DNA of 64,000 nucleotides. It comes from RYN-230 sp963717125. Its GTDB lineage: Bacteria; Actinomycetota; Actinomycetes; Streptosporangiales; Streptosporangiaceae. Position numbers and translations under genes: made by a program. Below, piece after piece: positions 1 through 9,492 of the stretch (the stretch's first letter is position 1; the number at the start of each line of letters is the position of its first letter). The stretch is taken from assembly GCA_963717125.1 (NCBI GenBank), contig CAVQVG010000007.1:372001-436000 (forward strand). The letters run 5' to 3'. The notes under the pieces are model-generated. The model had not been told where the DNA came from and did no database searches. It saw only the letters and a program-made list of their open reading frames with translations.

Positions 1-2
1 CC

Positions 3-263
3 ATGCTCAAGGCCGGCCGGAACCCGACCCGGGAAGACCTGGTCAAGGCGATCGAGGGCGGCCTGCCACAGGGCCCGGCGGTGGCGCCGTACGCCTACTC
101 GGCCACCGGGCACTCCGGGATGACCGGGGCCTACATCGGTGTGATCAAGAACGGGGTCATCGTGCAGCAGGGCCCGGTCCTGACCACCACCACGTCCCCG
201 ACCAGCCCTATTACCACGTACACCGGCTCCGCGCCAGCCGCCCCGTCCAGTGGGATGCCCTAA
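3..263 (+). CDS. C-terminal end of an ABC-type branched-chain amino acid binding protein (5' truncated by window)
   Basis: The frame is open from the window edge to the stop at 261-263 and gives 86 residues. The segment NPTREDLVKAIEG is typical of the last helix of LivK-type periplasmic binding proteins, where sequence number and ligand lobe 2 end, followed by a Thr/Ser/Pro-rich tail. In this family the full protein is about 400 residues and a secreted lipoprotein, so most of the gene lies outside. The internal ATG at 3 is probably not the true start. The family call rests on a short segment only, so the substrate is unknown. Confidence 0.55.
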   Translation: MLKAGRNPTREDLVKAIEGGLPQGPAVAPYAYSATGHSGMTGAYIGVIKNGVIVQQGPVLTTTTSPTSPITTYTGSAPAAPSSGMP

Positions 264-326
264 CATACGCACGGGGCGCCCGCTAAGGCCGGGCCCGGTG
301 CCGGAACCCGGACGGGGGTAGCAGGC

Positions 327-944
327 GTGGCCGTCGCACCGAGTCGGCGGCTGCCCGATGATCGCGGGCAGCCGCCGGCCCAGCGGTTGCTGGCCGCCGC
401 GGAGAAGCTGTTCGGCGAGCGGAGTTACCAGCGGACCACGGTGGCCGACATCTGTGCCCGGGCCGGGATGGCCACCGGCAGCTTCTACGCCCACTTCGGC
501 TCCAAGGCGGAGATCTTCACCGCGGTGGTGCGCCAGCTCAACGCCGATCTGCGGATGGCCATGAAAAAGGCCATCGAGCAGGCCGGGCCGGGCCAGCGGG
601 AGCACGAGCGGGCCTCGTTCCGGGCGTTCTTCGACATGCTGTCCGAGCGGCCGTGGATGGACCGCATCGTCCGCGAGTCGGAGTTCGTGGCACCCGGCCT
701 GTACCGCGAGTACTACGAGCATCTGGCCCGCGGCTACGCCCGCGGGGTGCGCCAGGCTCAGCTGGCCGGGGAGGTGGACGCGCAGTACGACCCCGAGGTC
801 ATCGCGTACATGTACACCGGGATCGGCAACTTCATCGGGATGCGCTGGGCGGACTGGACGGCGGGCGGCCAGGTGCCCGACGACGTGCTCGACGACCTGC
901 TGCGGGTGCTCCGCCGCGGGCTGCCGCCGCGCGCGCCGGGCTAA
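327..944 (+). CDS. TetR/AcrR family transcriptional regulator
   Basis: 205 residues from a GTG start preceded by a GGGGG tract about 10 bases upstream. The N-terminal helix-turn-helix is clear: residues 19-65 include AAAEKLFGE, TTVADICARAGMATGSFY and AHFGSKAEIF, the standard TetR signature. The C-terminal 130 residues form the variable ligand-binding domain and give no specific ligand. It follows the binding-protein gene by 63 bases on the same strand, so it may regulate that transport locus, but TetR genes often act on their divergent neighbour and no operator is evident here. Confidence 0.88.
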   Translation: MAVAPSRRLPDDRGQPPAQRLLAAAEKLFGERSYQRTTVADICARAGMATGSFYAHFGSKAEIFTAVVRQLNADLRMAMKKAIEQAGPGQREHERASFRAFFDMLSERPWMDRIVRESEFVAPGLYREYYEHLARGYARGVRQAQLAGEVDAQYDPEVIAYMYTGIGNFIGMRWADWTAGGQVPDDVLDDLLRVLRRGLPPRAPG

Positions 945-976
945 CCAGCCGCGCCAGGCCAACGGGCCGAGGTGGG

Positions 977-2753
977 CTAACCGGCCGCGCCGGGCGGCCG
1001 GCGCGCCACCCAGGCCGGCTCGGCGTACTCGGCGGCGGCCGCCTCCGCCGGGGTCTCCTCCAGGATGCTGTCCAGCGTCTGGAGCAGGCCCTGCACGTCG
1101 ATGGGCTTGGTCAGGTAGCAGTGGATGCCCTCGGCGCGGGCCTGGTCGGCCCGGCGCTGGGTGGCGTCCGCGCTGAGGATCACCACCGGGATGTCACAGG
1201 TCGCGGAGCTGGCCCCGAGTTCGGCCAGCACCGCCTCGCCGGCCATGTCCGGCAGGTTCAGGTCGAGCAGGATCACGTCCGGCCGGTGCTGGCTGGCCAG
1301 GTCGAGCGCCACCCCGCCGAGCATCGCGGCCAGCACCGTCACCGACGGGCGCTGGCTGAGGATCTGCTCGACCAGCCGCAGGTTCTCCACCATGTCCTCG
1401 ACGTACAGCACGGTGCGCGGCGCGGCGTAGGACCGGCTGCGGACGATCTCGTCGCGCTGGATGGCCAGCTGGGCCACGGCCATCGGCTCGGTGGCGGGCA
1501 GCTCGATCCAGAACGTACTGCCCTCGCCCGGTGTGCTGCTGACCCCGGCGGTACCGCCCATCGCCTCGGTCAGGTCGCGGGACAGGGCCAGCCCCAGCCC
1601 GGTCCCGGTCACCCCGGCCTGGGCCGCATCGAGCCGCTCGAAGGGCCGGAACATCGGGTCGAGATCCTGGCTGGCGACCCCGCGGCCGGTATCGGTGACG
1701 GAGATCCGGAACCGGTCGCCCGGCTGCCGCGCCACGGTCACCTTGACGGTACCCGCCGGGTGGTTGTACTTCACCGCGTTGTCCAGCAGGTTGAGCATGA
1801 CCTGGCGGAGCCGCTGCTCGTCGGCGCGGACGAACGCGGTGCCGTCGGGTGGCTGGGCCGGCGCCAGCCGCACGCCGCAGGACAGGGCCAGCGGCCGGAT
1901 GAGCTCCAGCACGTCGGCGATGACGGTGTCCAGCCGCACCGCGCCGAGCGACAGGCTCAGCGTGCGCGCCTCGATCCGCGCGGCATCGCCCACCTCATCG
2001 AGCAGCTGCACCAGCTGGCGGCCGGCTTGCAGCGTCATTGTGATCCACTCGCGGTGCCGGGCGCTGATGTCGTCCATGTGGAGCAGTTCACCAAAGCCGA
2101 GCATGGTGTTCAGCGGGGTGCGCAGCTCATGGCTGAGCCGGTTGAACGAATTCCTTCTTGGCGTCGTAGGCGTCATGCAGCGCCTGGTTGGCCAGCTCCA
2201 GCGCCCGGTTGCCCTCCTGCAGCTCCCGCGCCCGCGCCAGCAGCGCCGCCACCGTGCGGGCGGCGGCCCCGCCCGGCGCCGGGACGGCCCAGTCCTGTTC
2301 ACCGGCCGACCCGACCAGGTCGGTCACGTCGTCCAGCCAGTGGATGAGGTAGTCGAGCCGGCCCCCGGCTCCCGGCACCGGGACGTTGACCAGGCTCCAG
2401 TACCGGGTGTCCGGCTCGGCGCCCAGCGGGCCGAGATCGTACCGCCGGACCGCGATCGTGTCAGCTTGCTGGCTGGCCATGACCCGGTCCAGCGAGGCGC
2501 GCAGCGTGACCAGGCCACCCGGGTCCGGGCGGTCCGGGAACACCTCCAGGATCGGCCGCCCGATGAGCGCGTCCCGGGTGGTCCGGACGTCCCGCAGATA
2601 GGCCGCGCTGGCGGCCAGGATGACCAGCTCTGGGCTGAGCACCAGGAAAGACCCGGGGAGTGCCTCGAAGACGGCGGCGAAGTCCGGCGCCGGGGCAGCC
2701 GGTCCCTGGTTCTCCCGCGCTGCCTGCTGCTCCGCGTTGCCCGGACTAGACAT
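977..2753 (-). pseudogene. PAS-domain hybrid sensor histidine kinase with receiver, split by a one-base insertion
   Basis: Two overlapping frames together make one kinase. The upstream frame (2753 to 2127) holds a PAS-like sensor and a coiled coil ending DAYDAKKEF, then runs into a stop. The downstream frame continues with FNRLSHELRTPLNTMLGF (HisKA box with the phospho-acceptor His), the N box LRQVMLNLLDNAVKYN, G1 VTDTGRGV, G2 GTGLGLALS, and a C-terminal receiver with ILLDLNLPD and LTKPID. Removing one A of the AA at 2146-2147 (plus strand) restores AKKEFVNRLSHELRTPLN, exactly the family pattern. There is no membrane segment, so the kinase would be cytoplasmic. The gene is either inactivated or carries a sequencing error. 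Partner response regulator not identified. Confidence 0.8.
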
Positions 2754-2842
2754 GCCGCCCCCCAGGCCACCTAGTGACTTTAAGTTACTCTATGCACACA
2801 TACAGTGATAGAGCAAGCTCTCAGGTCAGCAGGTTCGGCAGG

Positions 2843-4036
2843 TCACGCTTCGGTTACACCGTGCGCGTGCGCCGCGTGCGCGTGGTGCTCGGGCTGATCG
2901 GGGGCGCCGCCCATCATCCGCAGCATGTCCCGGCCACCGGTCCGGAAGAAACGGACCAGCAGCGCGGCCGCGAACAGCAGGAAGATGATGTTGAGGACGG
3001 TGGTGTAGTTCCACTGGATGGTCACCTCGGTGACCTTCGCGTTCCGCTCGGCCGGCACCAGGCCCAGCCCGGTGAACAGGAACTCGACGATATAGCCGGC
3101 CAGCACCATGGTCGCGTAGAACGTGCCGAGCAGCACCAGCATCATCCGGGTGCCGTAGTACTTCCGGTAGATGATCAGGATCGGGATGATGATCAGGTCG
3201 GCGAAGATGAACGAGATCACCCCGCCGAAGCTGATCCCGCCGTTCCACAGCACCGCGGCCAGCGGGACGTTGCCGATCGAGCAGACGAAGCTGAGCAGCG
3301 AGATCACCGGGCCGATGATCGGCCCCCACAGCCGAGCGGCCAGCGGGTGCCCGGTGAGGAACAGGTGCTGCCAGAACGAGTTCGGCACCCAGGCGCCGAC
3401 CGCGCCCGCGATGAGCAGGCCGATGACCACGTCGCGGAGGACCGCGGCCCACTCCATCACGAAGATGTGGCTGACCGAGGTGTAGCCGTCCCGGCTGAGC
3501 AGCCGGCGCCAGAAGCTGCCGCCGGACGCGATGCTCATGTCCATCGCGGCGTGCCCTTCCATCGAGCCGGCCAGGCCCTTGTCGGCCTGCTCGCGGGCCG
3601 CGTCGATCAGCTTGGTCCGGACGAACAGCCGGAACGCCACCGCCAGCAAGACGATCATGATCGGGCCGCCGATGAACTCGGCCAGGGTGAACTGCCAGGA
3701 GATGAGCAGGGCCAGGATGATGCCGAGCTCGATGACCAGGTTGGTGCTGGCGATCTCGAACACCATGGCCGCGGTGAAGCTGGCGCCCTTGCGGAACAGC
3801 GAGCGGGCCAGCGCCACGGCCGCGTACGAACAGGACGAGGAGGCCGCGCCGAGCCCGGTGGCCCGGGCCAGCGCGGCCGGCCGGTCACTGCCGAGCAGCC
3901 GGACCACGGTGGACCGGCGGATCACGGCCTGCACCACCGCGGACAGCGTGAAGCCGAGGATCAGCGACCAGGTGACCTGCCAGGTCATCGAGCCCGCCAC
4001 GCCCAGTGCGTGGCCCAGCGCGTCCATCACCCGCAT
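2843..4036 (-). CDS. ArsP_1/DUF318-family permease
   Basis: 397 residues with about eight membrane segments. The motif GLGAASSSCSYAAVALARSL in the first half and GGISFGGVISFIFADLI in the second are hallmarks of the predicted permease family DUF318 (YraQ/ArsP_1), which includes the methylarsenite exporter ArsP. The internally duplicated arrangement (two GAA/GGxxF-type elements) is visible. The C-terminus is His-rich (HHAHAAHAH), a possible metal-binding tail. The ATG overlaps the stop of the upstream ArsR-type gene by one base (TAATG), so the two are co-transcribed and the cargo is probably a metal or metalloid species. The exact substrate cannot be read from the sequence. Confidence 0.8.
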   Translation of the reverse strand: MRVMDALGHALGVAGSMTWQVTWSLILGFTLSAVVQAVIRRSTVVRLLGSDRPAALARATGLGAASSSCSYAAVALARSLFRKGASFTAAMVFEIASTNLVIELGIILALLISWQFTLAEFIGGPIMIVLLAVAFRLFVRTKLIDAAREQADKGLAGSMEGHAAMDMSIASGGSFWRRLLSRDGYTSVSHIFVMEWAAVLRDVVIGLLIAGAVGAWVPNSFWQHLFLTGHPLAARLWGPIIGPVISLLSFVCSIGNVPLAAVLWNGGISFGGVISFIFADLIIIPILIIYRKYYGTRMMLVLLGTFYATMVLAGYIVEFLFTGLGLVPAERNAKVTEVTIQWNYTTVLNIIFLLFAAALLVRFFRTGGRDMLRMMGGAPDQPEHHAHAAHAHGVTEA

Positions 4037-4407
4037 TAGTCCACCTCCGCCGCGGCAATGGTCAGCAACTGGCGCAGGCAGTGCTCGAGCAGCTGGTGCG
4101 GGAAGCCGTCGCTGAGCCGGTAGAAGACGATCCGGCCGTCCTTGCGGAAACTGACCAGCCCGGCCAGCCGCAGCATCTTCACCGCGTAGGACACCTGGTC
4201 TTCGGTCACGTCCAGGGCCAGGGCCAGGTCGCCGACGCACAGCTCACCGGCGGTCGCCAGGGCGAACAGGATGCGCGAGCGAACCGGGTCGGCGAGCAGC
4301 CCGAGCAGGCCGGCCAGCCGCCCGGCGTCGCCGACCGACAGCGCGTCAGCCCGCGCCGCGGCCACCCGGCGCTGGTCCACTGGATGATCATGATCACGTG
4401 GGGACAC
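4036..4407 (-). CDS. ArsR/SmtB family metal(loid)-responsive repressor
   Basis: 123 residues with a winged helix: LLADPVRSRILFALATAGE, then CVGDLALALDVTEDQVSYAV as helix-turn-helix and LVSFRKDGRIVFYRL as the wing. A cysteine sits in the alpha-3 element (ELCVGD) where sensors of this family carry ELCVCD; the second Cys is Gly here. Another Cys lies near the C-terminus (LLEHCL), so a different Cys set may bind the inducer. The GTG at 4407 is preferred over GTG at 4416 because GGAGG lies 8 bases upstream. It overlaps the permease start by one base and probably represses its own operon. Confidence 0.82.
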   Translation of the reverse strand: MSPRDHDHPVDQRRVAAARADALSVGDAGRLAGLLGLLADPVRSRILFALATAGELCVGDLALALDVTEDQVSYAVKMLRLAGLVSFRKDGRIVFYRLSDGFPHQLLEHCLRQLLTIAAAEVD

Positions 4408-4418
4408 TAACCACACCT

Positions 4419-4459
4419 CCGTACGTCCGTACGTTCACACGGATACACGGAGATGTCAA
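4419..4459 (-). promoter_or_regulatory. Putative promoter and operator of the arsR-like/permease operon
   Basis: Read on the minus strand, TTGACA (4459-4454) lies 17 bases before GAACGT (4436-4431), an acceptable sigma70-type pair. Two CGTACGT palindromes, 8 bases apart (4420-4434), overlap the -10 and start site, where a repressor of the ArsR type would be expected to bind. Confidence 0.45.
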
Positions 4460-4569
4460 ATCGGCGGCGGCGCGGGGAGCGGCCAGGCGCGCGGGATCCG
4501 GCCAGGCGCGCGAAGGGCGGCCGGGCGCGCACGAGCGGGTGGACGTGCGGGAGATGAGAAGTTAGCTGG

Positions 4570-5034
4570 TCAGGCTGGGCCGCCGACCCAGAGCGGGACG
4601 GTGGCGCCGGGGTAGGTGCCCCAGCGGTACCCGTAGTCGCGCGCCCCGCCGTGCTGGTAGCGCAGCCGCATCCGGGAGAAGAACCCGACGCCCTTCCGGT
4701 CCGTCACCCGGGAGAGCGTGACCTGGGCCGGGTAGGTGCGGAAGTGGCCGGACGCGCAGTCCGGCCGGCAGTTGTCCACCCACAGCGTGCCCCGGGTGAA
4801 CGCGGACGTGCGGGACCAGCGCGACCAGTGCCGGGTGCGCAGGAACGCGGTCGTGCCGCCGACGTAGAGCACGGCTGGCCGGACCCGGCCGTGCGCCCAG
4901 CCGTCCAGGCCGTTGTACGCGACCGGCAGCCGCGGGTGGCTGGCGAGCGGAGACCCGGCAGCGGTGGTCAGCGCGGCCGCCGCGCCCGCCGCGGTCACCG
5001 CGAGCACCAGCGCGGCCAGCACCGCGACGCTCAT
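4570..5034 (-). CDS. Small secreted protein of unknown function
   Basis: 154 residues beginning at ATG 5034 with a hydrophobic signal segment (SVAVLAALVLAVTAAGAAAA) preceded by a basic stretch. An in-frame TTG at 5088 would give a longer basic n-region (KLAEWGRAGLKRPRVTK) and is an alternative start. The mature part has two close cysteines (DNCRPDCASG) likely forming a disulfide, and many aromatic/Arg residues (RHWSRWSRT, YGYRWGTYPG). I do not recognise the family. It stands alone between the arsR operon and sbcC, with a 125-base GC-rich spacer holding three imperfect copies of GGCCAGGCGCGCG on its 3' side. Confidence 0.6.
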   Translation of the reverse strand: MSVAVLAALVLAVTAAGAAAALTTAAGSPLASHPRLPVAYNGLDGWAHGRVRPAVLYVGGTTAFLRTRHWSRWSRTSAFTRGTLWVDNCRPDCASGHFRTYPAQVTLSRVTDRKGVGFFSRMRLRYQHGGARDYGYRWGTYPGATVPLWVGGPA

Positions 5035-5231
5035 CTTCGTCACCCGGGGCCGCTTGAGCCCGGCCCGGCCCCACTCCGCGAGCTTCAACCTGCGCCCCCT
5101 GTGCGTGTCGCTCGTCCCGGCGTCCCCTGCCGTGCGCGACCAGCATAGTGCCTGGTGGGAACCAGGAAGTGCGGGACTGCGGACGGACGGCCGGCCGCCC
5201 AGCGGCAGCCGCACCCGGGCCGGGATCAGGC

Positions 5232-8204
5232 TCAGGCCACGACCCGGACGGCCGAGGAGCCGTCCGGGCAGCGCCGCACCTCGAGCCGTTCCGGCACCCG
5301 GTCCTTCAGGTCGGCCACGTGGCTGACGATGCCGACCACCCGGCCGCGGTCGCGCAACTCGTCGATGACCGCCATCACCTGGTCCAGCGTCTCGGTGTCC
5401 AGCGCGCCGAAGCCCTCGTCGATGAACAGCGTGTCCAGGTCCACTCCCCCGGCCTCCGCCTTGACCACGTCGGCCAGGCCGAGGGCCAGGGCCAGCGAGG
5501 TGTAGAACGTCTCCCCGCCGGACAGCGACCGGGGGCTGCGTTCCGCCCCGGTGTGCCGGTCGATCACAGCCAGGGTCAGCCCGGCGCGTTCCCGCCGCGA
5601 CCCGCCCTCGTCGGTGCGCCGCAGCTCGTAGCGGCCGGACGACATGGCCGACAGCCGGACGTTGGCCGCCGCGACCACCTGGCCGAACCAGTGCCGCAGC
5701 ACGTACGTGGTCAGCGCCACCCGGCGCTGCCCCTCCATGCCCTTGGCCAGCCCGGCCAGGCTGAGCACCGGCGCGGTCCGCTCGTCCAGCTCCTCGGCGT
5801 CCTGCTGGGCCGCCTCCAGCTCGGTCAGCCGCTGCTCCAGCCGGGCCGCCTTGGTCGCCCAGCCCTGGTGCGCGGCCCGCGCCTCCCGCTCCGCTTCCCC
5901 GGCGTGCGCCAGCGCCGCCGCGGCGCGGCCCGCGGCCGCGTGCACCTCGTCCGCGCGGGCTGGGTCGAGCCCGGCCAGGTCGTCCGCCTCGGCCGCGGCG
6001 CGCAGCCCGGCCAGCGTCTCGGTCCAGCCGGCCACCTCGGCGGCCAGTTCGTCCTGCCCCGCCGGGGCGAGCAGCGCCGCGCTGGCGTGGCCCGGCTGGC
6101 CGAACCCGCGGGCCGCCGATTCCTGGCTGGCCCGGTCCTGCGCCCTGGCCTGGTCGGCGCGGGCCGCGGCCAGCGCGTCCAGCGCCGCCGCGAGGTCCTG
6201 GTCCGCCGCGGCCGCCCGGCGCAGCGCCGCCTGCCGCGCGGCTACCGACGGGTGCTCCTGCGCGGCGGCCGCGATGTCCTGCCGCAAGGCGGCCACGTCC
6301 TGGCCCGCCGTGTCGGCCTGCGCCTGCGCGGCGGCCGCGGCGGCCGCCGCGTCGCGCAGCTCCTCGCTGACCCGGTCCAGCTCGGCGCGGCGGTCCGCGA
6401 GCTCGGCTGCCAGGCCGACCGCGTCCGCGACGGCCTGGTCGGCCTCGGCGACCTGGGCGGCCAGCTCGGCCGCCGCGGCGGCTAGCCCACTCTCGGTGCC
6501 GCCGTCGGCCACCGCCGCGCACGCCGCGACCTCACCGGCCAGCGCCTCCCGCTCGCTGGCCACCCGCGTCCGCTCGGCGGCCGCGGCGTCCCGCCGGACG
6601 GCCGCGTCCGCGACGTCCGCGGCGGACACCAGCCCCAGGCTGGCCTCGGCCGGGGCGGGATGCGCGGCCGAACCACAGACCGGGCACGGCGCCCCGTCGG
6701 TCAGCTGGCTGGCCAGCTCGGCCGCCATCCCGGCCAGCCGGGCCTCCATCAGCCGCTGGTGCTCATCGACCAGGGCCTGGTGCGCGTCAACGGCGTCCCG
6801 CAGGGCCGCGTCGTGCTCGGCGAGCCGCCGCTCCAGGCCGGCCAGCCGCGCCGCGGCCGCCGCGCGCCGGCCGACCGCCGCCTGCTGCTCGCGGGCCGCG
6901 CCCAGCCCGGACCCCGCCAGCCTGGCCGCGGCCAGCTGCTCGTCCAGCCCGGTGATCCGCTCCGGCAGGTCCAGCCGCGCCGCCTCCAGCGAGCCGGCCC
7001 GCCCGGCCGCGTCCGCCGCCGCCTGCGCCAAGCCGCTCAGGGTGGCGAGCCGCCCCGGCAGGTCGGCCTCGGCCACAGCCAGGTGCGCCAGCGCCGCCGC
7101 CTGCTGCTCGGCGGCCTGCGCCCGGTCCAGCACCTGGCCCGCGGGCATGGTCTCGTCCGTCCCGGGGCTGAGCTCGTGCAGCGCCGCGGCGGCCGCGCCG
7201 GCCGCCTGGTCCGCCTCGGCCAGCGCGGCCAGCAGCGGCCGGACCGGTTCCGCGCGCCGGGCCGCGGCCAGCCGGGCGGCCCGGTCCTCGTGCTCACCGC
7301 GTTCCGCCTCGTGCGCCGCCAGCCGGTCCCGGGCCGCGGTCAGCCTCGTCATCACGGCCGACTGCTGCCGGGCGCGCTCGCCGGCGGCGGACAGCTCGGC
7401 GGTCCGGGCCGCGGCCACCTCCAGCCCGTCGGCGGTGACCGCAGCGTGGCCGGCCAGGTCGGCGCCGAGCTCCTTGAGCCGGGTGGCCCGGTCCGCGGGC
7501 GGCAGCCCGAGCAGCTCGGCGCGCGCCGCGCCGTCCAGCCCGGCCGCCTCGGCCGCGGCCGACACCGCCGTGTCGATGGCCGCCCGGGCCTGCGCCTGTG
7601 CGCGCTGCGCGGCGGCCCGCTGCTGGTCCAGCCAGCCGGTGATCCGGTCGTAGAGCTCGGTGCCGAACAGCTTGGACAGCAGCACCCGCCGCTCGTCGTC
7701 CGCGGCCCGGAGGAACCTGGCGAACTCGCCCTGTGGCAGCAGCATCACCTGGGTGAACTGGGCCCGGTTCAGCCCGATCAGCTCGCTGATCAGCTCACCC
7801 GCCTCGGCCTTGTTGGCGGTCAGGCTGACCCAGGCGTCCCGTTCGCGGCGCTCCAGGTGCACCTGCGCCGCCTCGGTGGTGAAGCCCTCGCCGCGCTTCT
7901 TGGGCCGACGGTGCTCGGGCACCCGGCGCAGCCGGTAGGCCACCCCGGCGACGGAGAACTCCAGCCTGACCGAGGGCTCCGCGTCCGGCGGCGCGAAGTG
8001 CGAGCGAAGCCGGTCCTCGGCCGCGTCCGTGCCGGCCAGCCCGCCGTAGAGGGCGAACGTGATCGCGTCCAGGATGGTCGTCTTGCCCGCCCCGGTCGGC
8101 CCTTCGAGCAGGAACAGGCCGCTGCCGGACAGCCGCGAGAAGTCGATCCGCTGCGTTGACGCGTACGGGCCGAACGCCGTGACCTCCAGCCGGTCCAGCC
8201 GCAT
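5232..8204 (-). CDS. sbcC: Nuclease SbcCD ATPase subunit SbcC
   Basis: 990 residues. N-terminal Walker A is GPTGAGKTT (about residue 35). Long Ala/Arg/Glu-rich coiled coils flank a zinc hook CPVC near residue 505. The C-terminal lobe has the signature LSGGETFYTSLALALGL and Walker B LFIDEGFGALD. With SbcD it forms the Mre11-Rad50-type complex that opens hairpins and processes DNA ends. Its ATG overlaps the sbcD stop by one base (TGATG), so the two are translationally coupled. Confidence 0.97.
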   Translation of the reverse strand: MRLDRLEVTAFGPYASTQRIDFSRLSGSGLFLLEGPTGAGKTTILDAITFALYGGLAGTDAAEDRLRSHFAPPDAEPSVRLEFSVAGVAYRLRRVPEHRRPKKRGEGFTTEAAQVHLERRERDAWVSLTANKAEAGELISELIGLNRAQFTQVMLLPQGEFARFLRAADDERRVLLSKLFGTELYDRITGWLDQQRAAAQRAQAQARAAIDTAVSAAAEAAGLDGAARAELLGLPPADRATRLKELGADLAGHAAVTADGLEVAAARTAELSAAGERARQQSAVMTRLTAARDRLAAHEAERGEHEDRAARLAAARRAEPVRPLLAALAEADQAAGAAAAALHELSPGTDETMPAGQVLDRAQAAEQQAAALAHLAVAEADLPGRLATLSGLAQAAADAAGRAGSLEAARLDLPERITGLDEQLAAARLAGSGLGAAREQQAAVGRRAAAAARLAGLERRLAEHDAALRDAVDAHQALVDEHQRLMEARLAGMAAELASQLTDGAPCPVCGSAAHPAPAEASLGLVSAADVADAAVRRDAAAAERTRVASEREALAGEVAACAAVADGGTESGLAAAAAELAAQVAEADQAVADAVGLAAELADRRAELDRVSEELRDAAAAAAAAQAQADTAGQDVAALRQDIAAAAQEHPSVAARQAALRRAAAADQDLAAALDALAAARADQARAQDRASQESAARGFGQPGHASAALLAPAGQDELAAEVAGWTETLAGLRAAAEADDLAGLDPARADEVHAAAGRAAAALAHAGEAEREARAAHQGWATKAARLEQRLTELEAAQQDAEELDERTAPVLSLAGLAKGMEGQRRVALTTYVLRHWFGQVVAAANVRLSAMSSGRYELRRTDEGGSRRERAGLTLAVIDRHTGAERSPRSLSGGETFYTSLALALGLADVVKAEAGGVDLDTLFIDEGFGALDTETLDQVMAVIDELRDRGRVVGIVSHVADLKDRVPERLEVRRCPDGSSAVRVVA

Positions 8205-9370
8205 CAGGCGGCGGCTTCCGCGTGCTGGGCCGCCTCGACGGCCGCGCGGAGCACGGCACGCTGCGCCTCGTCCGGCTCGCCGCCGCTGGTGAACTCCACG
8301 AACAGGCCGCAGATCTCGACCGGGTCGGTGGCGGCGGCCAGCCGGGCCAGGTCGGCCGCGGCCCCGGGCAGGCCGCCGTCCGGGTCGAAGTCGAGGACCA
8401 GGGTGTGCGGCCACCTCTCGCGCAGCCGCTCCATCGGGGCGGCCGGGCGCACCGGGTCGGTGAGCACCACCTTGACCCACGCGCCGGCCAGGTCGGCCAG
8501 GTCGCTGTCCGCCCGGGCCAGCAGCTCATCGAGGCGGCCGCGCACCTCGCGCAGCGGGCGGGGCACCGGCGTGGCCAGCTTGGTCACGGTGACCTGCCCG
8601 GCGCCGTCGAGGTCGGCCAGGGTGACCGACTTGGCGTGGTTCTTCTCGCCGAACGAGAAGGCCAGCGGCGAGCCGGAGTACCGCACCACCGTGCCAGTTT
8701 CACCAGCGCCAACCGCCTGCTGGCCGTGCAGGTGACCCAGGGCGGCGTAGCTGAACCCGCCGAACACGCCGGCCGGGACACCGGCGACGCCACCGACCCG
8801 GATGTCTCGTTCAGAATCGGTGGGGTGGGCGCCGGTGACGAACGCGTGCGCCATGACCACGGTGCGGTCGATGCCGCGGTCCGCGGCGTCCTGGCGGATC
8901 CGCGCGGTGACCGCGGTGAGCACCGCCTCGTGGGACCGCCCGCAGTCCAGCTCGGCCAGGACCGCGTCGGGCAGCAGGTAGGGGACGCCGTAGATGGCCA
9001 CCGGGCCGTGCTCGTCGGACAGCAGCACCGGGCGGGCCGCGTCAGCCAGCGACGTGCGCAGGTAGATGCCGGCCGCCTGGCTGAGCCCGGCGGCGAAGCC
9101 GAGCCGGACCGCCGAGTCGTGGTTGCCGCTGGTCAGCACCATCGGAATGCCCGCCGTGGCGAACCGGAGCAGCGCCCGGTCGAGGATCTTGACCGCGTCG
9201 GTGGGCGGCACGGCCCGGTCGTAGACGTCCCCGGCCACCAGCACGGCGTTGACCTCGTGCCGCTGCGCCTCGGCGAGCAGCCAGTCCAGGAACGCTTCGG
9301 CGTGAGCGAGCAGGTCCGCTCCGTGCAGCGTGCGGCCCAGGTGCCAGTCTGAGGTGTGGATCAGTCGCAT
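8204..9370 (-). CDS. sbcD: Nuclease SbcCD exonuclease subunit SbcD
   Basis: 388 residues with all metallophosphoesterase motifs in order: SDWHLGR (DxH), GDVYDRAVP (GDxxD), TSGNHDSAV (GNHD), MAHAF and GHLHGQQ (GHxH). The C-terminal capping domain is also present. The ATG at 9370 gives the canonical N-terminus RLIHTSDWHLG. First gene of the sbcDC pair; the 122 bases upstream, up to the helicase stop, hold no clear promoter. Confidence 0.97.
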   Translation of the reverse strand: MRLIHTSDWHLGRTLHGADLLAHAEAFLDWLLAEAQRHEVNAVLVAGDVYDRAVPPTDAVKILDRALLRFATAGIPMVLTSGNHDSAVRLGFAAGLSQAAGIYLRTSLADAARPVLLSDEHGPVAIYGVPYLLPDAVLAELDCGRSHEAVLTAVTARIRQDAADRGIDRTVVMAHAFVTGAHPTDSERDIRVGGVAGVPAGVFGGFSYAALGHLHGQQAVGAGETGTVVRYSGSPLAFSFGEKNHAKSVTLADLDGAGQVTVTKLATPVPRPLREVRGRLDELLARADSDLADLAGAWVKVVLTDPVRPAAPMERLRERWPHTLVLDFDPDGGLPGAAADLARLAAATDPVEICGLFVEFTSGGEPDEAQRAVLRAAVEAAQHAEAAA

Positions 9371-9492
9371 CGCGGCGCGCGCACTCCGATCCGGGGGAAG
9401 GCCGACCGGTGAGGGCTGTCAGCGCCATGATGCCTGACGGACACGGCATTCCCGGTGATCCCGGGCCCGTCCGCGTGTCGCCCCGGCGGGCC

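Noticed and set aside
653..2347. Long plus-strand open frame of over 560 codons opposite the PAS kinase
   Set aside because: It is antisense to clear kinase domains, has Arg/Gly/Pro-biased composition and no ribosome site; such frames are common at this G+C.
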